From: JABDKJ01 sp039028335
GTDB lineage: Bacteria; Bacteroidota; Bacteroidia; Flavobacteriales_D; JABDKJ01
Direction of reading: 5' to 3'
DNA length: 9,316 nucleotides
Assembly (NCBI GenBank): GCA_039028335.1
Contig: JBCCIF010000114.1
Coordinates: 1-9,316 of the forward strand
The notes under the pieces: model-generated
Told to the model about the DNA's origin: nothing
Databases searched by the model: none
What the model saw: the letters and a program-made list of their open reading frames with translations, nothing else
Part shown: piece after piece, positions 1 to 7,200 of the stretch
Layout of the letters: each line of letters begins with the position of its first letter
Position numbering within the stretch: the stretch's first letter is position 1
Position numbers and translations under genes: made by a program

Positions 1-1
1 A

Positions 2-2308
2 CCGAGTGCTGAGCCAGACACGCTCTATTCACATGACGGAATACTGCGTGGCTTTAAGTATTTGAATAAAGATTCTATTCTTTTCTTCAATGACCGAAAC
101 CATATCATTTTGGCTAATGCGAAGGGCGAAACAGAGTTGTTAGATATTTTTCACAAGAACATAAAGTTTTTGAATTATTCTCAAGGCCATATTGTTTTGA
201 TTGATACCGAAGGGAGTCTTTATCTTTTTGATTTTGTGAAAGGCACTTGGTTCAAGCCTTTCAAGAATCAGTCCATTAAGAAAGCACTTTTTGATCAAGA
301 CGGTTCTCTAGTTTGTGTTTCGAACAGTACCGGGTTGCTGTTAGTTCCTCAGATCAAAGCTCAATCGTATACGTATGATGGTGGGTATGATTTTAGAAAT
401 GCCTATGCTATTTACGCTAAGGATGAACATATCTGGCTGGGTACACAACGTTCAACTGTCCACAAGATTAATCGTTCAGGTACTATTGAAACACGTGCGA
501 TCAATGATCGAAAATTATCGAATATTATAAATGTCATAAAAGAGGTCAACGATGAAGTATATATTGGCTCTGAACGCACCATTATAAGGCTAAGAGAAGA
601 TGGAAATGAAGAGGAATATGAAGTTCATGCTCTTAAGGATTTTGAAGTATTTGAAAACGATCTCATTGTGGCTCAGTTTAACGGTATTCGTAGAATACCT
701 CTGGACAGCAGAGAGAAGATTGATACTTTATTTGAAGAACGCTGTTTTGCCACAGTAAAGTTGTCGGAAGAACAAATGCTCTTTCATGCAAAATCGGGCC
801 TTTATACCTATACCCTCAGTTCGAACAAGGTTGAGGAATTTGCCTGTAATGAAGATTTCTCCAATCAAAGGATTACTGAAATTGAATTTGTGAATGGTAC
901 TCTTCTTTTCGGCACCAATGGCGCAGGGCTATGGGTTTTTGATGGCAAAACAATGCGAAAATTTAAAAAGAAAGATGGGCTTTGCGATAATTTTATTTAC
1001 GATATCCATTTAGATAATCTAGAAAATATTTGGTTGGCTACTTCCAACGGTGTTAACCAGATTTCCTTGCGTCAGAGGCAAGTTAATGTAATAAAGCATT
1101 TTGATACTTCAGATGGTTTGCTCAATGCCTTTTGCCATCGTATTTATGGTACGCAAGATAAAATTTACGTCACCGGTCCCGAAGGACTGTCGATTTTGAA
1201 TGTTGAGCAAGATGTTGATCGCATTTTCATTGGTCAAAAGAAAATTGTATTTGGAAAAGTGAAGGTTAACAATGCATATGTTGCTTGTGCCGATTTGAAT
1301 GAGGTTCAACCAGGCAGCCAAATTGAAATTCCTTTTTCTTTTAGCTCGATAGCACATGCCCATGACTTCATATACGAATACAAAGAAGCAAAGGACAATG
1401 ACTTTAAAGTCCTTGGTGGAAATGTGTTGGAATTACTCGATTTAAATGGTCGTTCCGAACCCTATGAATACACCGTAAGATTGAATTACAAAGGAAAGGC
1501 CCTTCCTGAAACAGTTAATAGTATTTCTTTTACAATGAAACCCTTTTGGTATGAGCGCGCCTGGCTTCAAATCCTATTCACTATTATGGCTTTGTCCTTT
1601 TTATTTTATTTGATTTTCAAAAGGATTCAAAAAGATCGATTACAAAAAGAGAGAGCGCTAGAAATTAAAAATCAATTAACGCAATTGGAAATGCAGGCTT
1701 TACAGGCGCAATTCAATCCGCATTTTGTACATAACGTTCTCAACGCGATTCAAAATTTTGTACTCAAGAATCAACCCGAGGATGCCTACAATTACATCAC
1801 CAATTTCTCGCGTTTAATGCGTAATTATCTCAACGCCACCGATGATCACTTTATCTCTCTTGAAAGGGAATTTGAAATGATGGAGAACTATATCAAGCTC
1901 GAACAAATACGTTTGCCTGGAAAGTTTGAGTATAAGATAGAATTTGAGGAAGGACTGGACGCAAGTGATATATTGATTCCATCGATGATCATTCAACCTT
2001 ATATTGAGAATGCCATTCATCATGGTTTAGCACACAAAAAGCAAAAAGGTCTCTTGCAGTTGACCATTTCTAAAGATGAGGAGGGCTTTAAGCTTTCCGT
2101 AATTGACAACGGAATAGGGAGAAGAGCTGCTGGTGAGATAATGGCCAATAAAGAAAAACTCAGAAAGTCATTTGGAGTTAAAATAATTTCTGATCGTATA
2201 GAGTTATTCAATAAACTGTACGATCAAACTATTCACGTAAAAATTATTGACCTTAACGACACGCGCACTGGAACCCATGTAATTATTTCTATTCCCAATT
2301 TAGAATAA
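2..2308 (+). CDS. Sensor histidine kinase, LytS/His_kinase family with beta-propeller sensor (5' end outside window)
   Basis: Membrane sensor kinase of the LytS type (His_kinase domain plus HATPase), expected to autophosphorylate on His and pass phosphate to the LytTR regulator just downstream. The frame is open to the window edge with no stop before position 62, so the TTG at 62 is probably internal and the gene starts upstream. Residues are numbered from that TTG. Residues 1 to about 400 carry propeller-type repeats, for example WVFDGKTMRKFKKKDGL near 291-307 followed by ENIWLATSNGV at 321-331. A Y_Y_Y-like beta domain spans about 415-495, one membrane helix 502-519, and a coiled linker 520-550. 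The phospho-acceptor is His554 in FNPHF, the N box is IIQPYIENAIHHG (Asn650), and the G box is VIDNGIG (680-686). The common NPHFIFN is NPHFVHN here. The propeller should lie in the periplasm and the kinase in the cytoplasm. The signal is unknown. Family assignment is firm. Confidence 0.94.
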   Translation, partial: PSAEPDTLYSHDGILRGFKYLNKDSILFFNDRNHIILANAKGETELLDIFHKNIKFLNYSQGHIVLIDTEGSLYLFDFVKGTWFKPFKNQSIKKALFDQDGSLVCVSNSTGLLLVPQIKAQSYTYDGGYDFRNAYAIYAKDEHIWLGTQRSTVHKINRSGTIETRAINDRKLSNIINVIKEVNDEVYIGSERTIIRLREDGNEEEYEVHALKDFEVFENDLIVAQFNGIRRIPLDSREKIDTLFEERCFATVKLSEEQMLFHAKSGLYTYTLSSNKVEEFACNEDFSNQRITEIEFVNGTLLFGTNGAGLWVFDGKTMRKFKKKDGLCDNFIYDIHLDNLENIWLATSNGVNQISLRQRQVNVIKHFDTSDGLLNAFCHRIYGTQDKIYVTGPEGLSILNVEQDVDRIFIGQKKIVFGKVKVNNAYVACADLNEVQPGSQIEIPFSFSSIAHAHDFIYEYKEAKDNDFKVLGGNVLELLDLNGRSEPYEYTVRLNYKGKALPETVNSISFTMKPFWYERAWLQILFTIMALSFLFYLIFKRIQKDRLQKERALEIKNQLTQLEMQALQAQFNPHFVHNVLNAIQNFVLKNQPEDAYNYITNFSRLMRNYLNATDDHFISLEREFEMMENYIKLEQIRLPGKFEYKIEFEEGLDASDILIPSMIIQPYIENAIHHGLAHKKQKGLLQLTISKDEEGFKLSVIDNGIGRRAAGEIMANKEKLRKSFGVKIISDRIELFNKLYDQTIHVKIIDLNDTRTGTHVIISIPNLE

Positions 2309-2319
2309 AATTGAACCCT

Positions 2320-3066
2320 ATGCACGATACACCTATTCAAGCGTTGATCATAGAGGATGAAAAACCCTCTGCTGAGAATTTAATGACCTTACTGGAACGC
2401 TACGTTCCCGATGTCCAGGTTATGGACTGGGCTGACAATGTTGAAGATGCACTTTTGAAATTGACAGAGAAAAAACCCCATTTAGTGTTTTTAGATATTG
2501 AACTGGGCACCAGTACTGCTTTTGACTTTCTGAAGAGGGTAGGGAAGGTTGATTTCAAAATTATTTTTATTACCGCCTATGAAGACTATGCCATTCAGGC
2601 GATAAAGTTCAATGCCATGGATTACCTACTCAAGCCCATTGATATAGAAGAGTTAAAAGGCGCTGTAGAGAAAGTCAAGAAAGAGTCAGAGCAGGACGAT
2701 AAAATTGAACGTCTTTTAGAATCCTTTTCCAACAGGCAATTAAAAAAGTTGCCCATTCCTACACGTGAAGGCTATCTGATGGTGAAGATCAAAGACATTA
2801 TGCACATACAATCAGATGGGGCCTATTCTAAGATCTATATGGAAGATGGTCGCATGATCCATGTCAGCAAGAACTTAAAGGAATTTGAGTTGACATTAGA
2901 CATACACAATTTTGTGCGGGTACACCATTCTCACCTGGTGAACCTCGAAAAAGTCAAAAAATACGTGCGCGGAGAAGGCGGCTATCTGGTCATGGAAAAT
3001 GATGAAACCGTAGATGTTTCTAAACGCAAGAAGGAGTCCTTGGTGAGTAAGTTGAAGGAGAGGTAG
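2320..3066 (+). CDS. LytTR-family response regulator
   Basis: DNA-binding response regulator, the probable partner of the kinase 11 bases upstream. I chose the ATG at 2320 (248 aa); a TTG at 2311 would add three residues and is less likely. Numbered from the ATG, the receiver domain spans about 5-125. It has the acidic pocket in IIEDE (residues 10-14), the phospho-acceptor Asp59 in VFLDIELG, Thr85 in FITAYED and Lys105 in DYLLKPID. A charged linker follows at about 115-145. The LytTR DNA-binding domain runs from about 147 to 245, with the family patterns DIMHIQSDGAYSKIY, FVRVHHSHLVNL and VDVSKRKKESL. Length and domain order are normal for the LytTR family. Its target genes cannot be read from this window; no convincing LytTR direct repeat was found in the downstream gap. 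Tight spacing with the kinase implies co-transcription. Confidence 0.95.
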   Translation: MHDTPIQALIIEDEKPSAENLMTLLERYVPDVQVMDWADNVEDALLKLTEKKPHLVFLDIELGTSTAFDFLKRVGKVDFKIIFITAYEDYAIQAIKFNAMDYLLKPIDIEELKGAVEKVKKESEQDDKIERLLESFSNRQLKKLPIPTREGYLMVKIKDIMHIQSDGAYSKIYMEDGRMIHVSKNLKEFELTLDIHNFVRVHHSHLVNLEKVKKYVRGEGGYLVMENDETVDVSKRKKESLVSKLKER

Positions 3067-3238
3067 GATTAACCAATCGCACTGATATAGTTCTTTACCG
3101 AAATAGTCTATTGAAGTCTATTTAAATTGTATTCTTCTATTTAATGGGTTAACATTGAAATAATAAATCCTTGATAAATAGTATCTCTTATTTTGCTTCT
3201 CTAAAATTAAGGATACCTTGTATATTTACAATATTGTT

Positions 3239-3258
3239 TATGAAAAGGCCTTTTAATA
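3239..3258. promoter_or_regulatory. Near-perfect 20-bp palindrome, possible operator
   Basis: Positions 3243-3254 are a perfect 12-bp palindrome, AAAAGGCCTTTT. Allowing one mismatched pair (3242/3255), the symmetry extends to 3239-3258, giving 9 of 10 matching pairs. It lies in an AT-rich gap, 15 bp before the ATG at 3274 that appears to be the original start of the HTH gene. XRE-type dimers commonly bind inverted repeats near their own promoters, so an autoregulatory site is a reasonable inference. The arms abut with no loop, which argues against a terminator. No convincing Bacteroidota TTTG/TAnnTTTG promoter pair was found; TATATTTA at 3221-3228 is one base off the -7 element but has no correctly spaced -33 partner. 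Confidence 0.3.
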
Positions 3259-3273
3259 TCATGAAATAGAGAC

Positions 3274-3310
3274 ATGACTAGTTTTTAAAAATTTAAGAGT
3301 AAGAAAAGAG
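3274..3310 (+). other. Displaced 5' end of the HTH gene (apparent frameshift)
   Basis: An ATG at 3274 reads M-T-S-F and then hits TAA at 3286. Removing one T from the T5 run at 3282-3286 joins this start to the frame of the gene at 3311, giving MTSFKNLRVRKEMKNFSQA. That is a good match to the usual first helix of XRE proteins (a start, then a pattern like F-x-x-L-R-x-x-R-K-x, then SQ). In the 3311 frame, the codons from 3278 contain no ATG, GTG or TTG before 3311 and are preceded by TGA at 3275. The segment is therefore best read as coding sequence cut off by a one-base insertion, or as a sequencing error in a homopolymer. Confidence 0.55.
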
Positions 3311-3577
3311 ATGAAGAATTTCTCACAGGCGAAGCTGGTAAAAAAAATCAAGCCCCATCATTCCAATATTGGAAAATACAAGCATAATAAAGTAAAGTGG
3401 ACTATTTATGAAGTTAAAAAAATGGCAGATGTCTTTGAAACTACCGTTGTATATTTACTTGAAGAGACAGAGGAAAGAGAGCTTTTGAAGGCCTCGATTA
3501 TGCTACCTGGTATAAGTGGTATTTCAAAATTCTCTGATACGAAGAAACAATACATCCTCAGCGTTCTTGACGCTTAA
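3311..3577 (+). CDS. XRE-type helix-turn-helix protein, N-terminally truncated and probably decaying
   Basis: Only 88 codons follow the first usable ATG. SQAKLVKKI (residues 5-13) matches HTH helix 2, HHSNIGKYKHNKV (16-28) the recognition helix and the following turn, and TIYEVKKMADVF with TVVYLLEET the last two helices of the XRE/Cro-C1 fold. Related Bacteroidota proteins have a first helix upstream and end in a short helical tail with a pattern like E-LLK...LS..D...I..VLDA. Here helix 1 is encoded upstream but out of reach of this start. Other losses include the usual Gly after the second helix (Lys here) and the Pro of the 'K-x-x-P' turn (Trp here), so the protein may not fold or bind DNA. 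It precedes the immunity gene by 29 bp on the same strand and could once have regulated it. A truncated functional form cannot be excluded. Confidence 0.7.
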   Translation: MKNFSQAKLVKKIKPHHSNIGKYKHNKVKWTIYEVKKMADVFETTVVYLLEETEERELLKASIMLPGISGISKFSDTKKQYILSVLDA

Positions 3578-3606
3578 ATTAACAAAGTTAGAATTAAAGC
3601 CATTCA

Positions 3607-4272
3607 ATGATTAAGTACTATATTCTTTCACATTCATCAGATGCAAAAATAGTTGGAGATTACCCACAAACTGAAGGCACTGAAATACCTGACTCAAATG
3701 GAGATTTCAGAGAAGGATCTAGAGCCAATTTAAGTAATTACGAGTTCCCCTCTAATGAACCAAGCCTTAACTTAACCCTTACAAATAAAGCTAAACTGAC
3801 TGATTTCGTATCTCCTAGTGATATTTCTGCAAGAGGAGTATTCGTGAATGAAAAAACTAAAAATATCCTCCAAAAATTTAATATTCTAAACCATAAATTT
3901 TATTCAGGATCTGTTAAGCACCAAGGCTCTTCTCACCCTTTTTATTGGTTACATATTTCAAATGACTCTCTTAGTGGTGTTGATTTTAACAATAGTTTGT
4001 TTGCAGAATACGACATTATAGGCGATATAGAAAAATCGGGTATCTACCTCAGTTCTGAAGATGACTTTTATGTGAAAAATAGAGAATGTGATGATATGAA
4101 TACACTAGAAGTGGAAAAACTAAGCTTAACCCCTGATTTTAAAGAATATGATATTTTTCTTATACCTCATATTCATGATTATATCATTATTTCAGTCCTC
4201 GTATTAAATGAATTAGAAAAAGCAGGTCTAAATGGTTATAAAATTAGACCTGCTGATTTTATTATTTCGTAA
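3607..4272 (+). CDS. Imm11-like (DUF1629) immunity protein, probable antidote to the adjacent AHH toxin
   Basis: A 221-residue protein without signal peptide or clear membrane segment, hence cytoplasmic. It resembles the Imm11/DUF1629 family of polymorphic-toxin immunity proteins by pattern: YYILSHSSDAKIVGDYPQ near the start, FVNEKTKNILQKFNI (79-93), HKFYSGSVKHQG (96-107), PFYWLHISNDSLSGVDFNNS (111-130) and a C-terminal FLIPHIHDYIIIS helix region with LEKAGLNGYKI (184-213). This is recognition by eye, not a profile hit. The gene sits directly against the toxin-tip end of the RHS gene, as immunity genes do, but in the opposite direction, with an 11-bp tail-to-tail overlap (4262-4272). The start ATG has no visible ribosome site, which is usual in Bacteroidota. 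Codon use is very AT-rich; the line 3841-3900 has 12 G/C in 60. Binding to and neutralising the AHH nuclease is inferred from position. Confidence 0.68.
   Translation: MIKYYILSHSSDAKIVGDYPQTEGTEIPDSNGDFREGSRANLSNYEFPSNEPSLNLTLTNKAKLTDFVSPSDISARGVFVNEKTKNILQKFNILNHKFYSGSVKHQGSSHPFYWLHISNDSLSGVDFNNSLFAEYDIIGDIEKSGIYLSSEDDFYVKNRECDDMNTLEVEKLSLTPDFKEYDIFLIPHIHDYIIISVLVLNELEKAGLNGYKIRPADFIIS
4221..4260. terminator. Bidirectional hairpin terminator at the convergent junction
   Basis: AGCAGGTCTAA (4221-4231) and TTAGACCTGCT (4244-4254) form a perfect 11-bp stem with a 12-base loop. A-tract AAAA lies just left (4217-4220) and GATTTTATTATTT lies right, so both strands give a U-rich run after the stem. 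For the minus-strand RHS gene it begins 7 bases past the stop codon, an ideal place. For the plus-strand immunity gene it lies inside the last codons, ending 15 bases before the stop codon. It is therefore most likely the RHS terminator, with possible activity on the other strand. Confidence 0.72.
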
Positions 4273-7200
4273 ACAATTGATTTATATCACCAGTACTATT
4301 TTCAATTTTGCTTTTAAGCTTTGTACTTACAGATTGTAAAATTTCTGTTGCTGACTTATCTGCATTTTTAGGATTGGTGAAAGCTTTATTTATCATATTA
4401 TTTACGGCCTCTGTATAATCGAAATGACCTCCTTTGTGCCTAGTTTTATCTAACCCTATACCATTTACAATACCGTTAAAGTCAAATCCTTCTTCAACAG
4501 CTTGCTTTACATATTTATTTTTTTCTAAAAGAGTTGTAGGGATTATATGGTGTGCTTTTTTTCCTGTACCTGCTGTTTTTAATGCTTTTGCTAATTTATT
4601 AGCACCGCCTTTCCCTGCATCCCAAAATGCGTTCGCTAACTTCACACTCCCCTCAAACTTATCATTAACTATTTTCGTGTAATCAGCAGCTTTATTGGCA
4701 CTTCTGAACGCACGCTCTCCAACTTTGTACAGGTTATCTGAGTGTTTAATTACCTTTAAAACCACTCTTCCTGCTCGACTTGCTTTTAACGCGGCTCCAG
4801 CTCCTGCTGGCAAACCTGGTACTATTGTTGCCCCTACATCATAAGCTAATGCACCAACATCCACTAACGCATCAAAATAATTGCCTGAATAAATATTAAC
4901 TCCAATACTAACTATATCTAAGCCCACGTTAAAAACATCCCAACCAGTTTCTATCACATTTCCATCTATTTCACTATGGGCAATAGGATTATTTAAAGTA
5001 AAACTGTAAGTAGAAAAACTTGGATATTTTGAAGCAGCACCATCAACTGATTTCCACCTTGCAATTCGAGGGTCATAGCCTCTTTCCATATAGATGATAA
5101 AGTTTCCTGCTCCTGCTATCTCGTCATCTTTTTCTCTTCCATTAAACGCGAATCTATTATTATTAGCTCCCTGATCTTCTCTTCCTGGTATCAACATACC
5201 AAAAGGGTAATAATCACTGGCAGATAAGACTATGGCTTCAAACTCAAAAGGCAGCCCATTGGCATCTGTTTGCAAATGGGTTTTAACATCGGAGATCACC
5301 ACCCGCACATTGCCCAAATGATCTGTCAGCTCATATTTTTTATTGTCAATTATTCTATTCGCATAAGCAAAAGGGAGACCTGCTGAGATCAAATCAATAG
5401 GTATGTTGGGTAAATTTACCGATATGCCTAGTAGTTGATCACCCCAAACTAATTCCTCTTCACCTGGACTCACTGAAGGAGCCGGTTGATTGCTGTTTGT
5501 AACACTCATCAAAGCCGAAGCATTGAAATTAGAAATATAGAGTTCGCCTATATTGCTCAGCAGCAAATTTGAAGCAGCCCCATTGACTTCTCTTTCCATG
5601 ATGACTTCATGAGCTCCGGTATGCAAGGCATATTGATTCAGATAGACCTCATAAGCGGTATATTCTATATAATAGAGATAAGCTCCATTAGCAGAAAATT
5701 CAACATCACCCACCTCACCATTATGTTTTGCCTGAATGACGCCCATAGGATCGAAGGCTGTTGATGTATTCCAACGTTGATAGATATGGAATTGGCCTGT
5801 GCCTCTGCCTTCATCAATAAGACTGTTGGACGAAAACGAGATTTTCAAGGCATCTTCCGTCATGCGTATGCCATAGTCTTCATCTAAGTCATCACTTTCA
5901 AATGGAATTCCTAGATTTTCTTCATTGATGAAGTTGCCATTGGAACGGTCAAAATGGAAGAGAACTAGTTGATCATTGTCACCCGAAATTTTTTCTCGAA
6001 CCATTAGTGTATTCACTCCTTCATTTTCAAAAGCCAGCATTTTGGAGCGGAAGAGTCTACCGGGTGCAATATTTACGTTATGTTCAACGAGAACATCTCC
6101 TGAACCGTTGATACTTGGATTAAATTTATGTTGCAAGAGATGTTGATCGGTATCCAAAGTGAATAATTGATATAAGCCTATATCATCCAATGGGAAGACC
6201 TGAATTTCAGATTGAGTTGAGGCATTCATCAGTTCCGAACCAGACATGACCACTCCATTGGCGTCAAGGATCTTGATGGTACATTCTTCATTATCATTCA
6301 AACCCATGATGCTGAATTCAATGGCGCCAAGCGCATCGTTTTGTGTATAGATGGCCGGGCTAGGAGTACCTGTGAAACTTCCATAACTTTCAAGGACATT
6401 CAATTGTCCTGCAGTGCCTCCGACAACAATGGGTGTGCTGGTGTTATTGTCATCATCAATGCTCACTAGAACTGTACCCAAGGATCCAATATCATAATTG
6501 GCCAGTTCTACTTCATCTCCTGTGCTGGTATTGACATCAACATCAGACAGTAATTCATTGGTAGAAAGGACACCTAATCTTGAAGAGCCGTATATGGGTG
6601 ATTCAGCCCACTTGATTTTTTTGTTGTAGCCCTCATTGGTTGTACTGTGAATGCGGTCATAAGTAGCCATTATATTCCCAGATGCATCCCGCACATAATA
6701 GGTCCAGGTCCATTCGCTTTCAGGAAGGGGATAATTGTTGCTTTTGGCGACCACTTTTTTGGAGATGCGGTTGCCCAAAGCATCGTAGTTGAAATAGAGA
6801 TCTGATTTTCCAGAAGCCCCGGAAGGCCTCAGAACAGCAGCGATTTTTCCATTGGCCAACCAATCGATAAGCTGTATCTCTTCCGAATCATCTTGAATTA
6901 AATTACCCAATGCATCGTAGCGGAAATTATTGGCAGTTTCCGCGTTTGCATTGTCATAATTGCTTGGAAGATCTTTTAGGTCATCATAAGCAGAAGCAAC
7001 ACCATCATCTTTGAAGTGATAGAGTCTATTATTGATCTTTTCTCCATTTACTTCATGATAGTGGTAGGTGAGATCATCAAATAAATCCGAAGAAGGTCCT
7101 GTTCTTCGAAGGAATTCTATATTTCCGTTGGCATCGTAAACATAGAGGCTGTTATAATCAAAGTTTTCATTCCAGCTTCCGCTGTAGTGATTGAATTTTG

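Noticed and set aside
62..64. TTG at 62 as the start of the histidine kinase.
   Set aside because: The frame is open to the window edge and the preceding 20 codons read as plausible protein, so the true start is probably upstream.
3105..3122. Direct repeat AGTCTATT at 3105-3112 and 3115-3122, considered as a binding site for the LytTR regulator.
   Set aside because: LytTR sites usually have two 9-bp repeats containing GTT, spaced about two helical turns apart. These repeats lack GTT and are one turn apart in AT-rich sequence, so chance is likely.
3188..3195. TTATTTTG as a Bacteroidota -7 promoter element with TTG at 3171-3173 as its -33 partner.
   Set aside because: The spacing is 14 bases, too short for the usual pair, and the -7 element has a mismatch at its second base.
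4434..4682. Plus-strand open frame of 82 codons opposite the toxin tip, considered as a hidden second immunity gene.
   Set aside because: Its sequence is the antisense of the AHH domain, with hydrophobic low-complexity composition and no upstream start context; it is best explained as a shadow.
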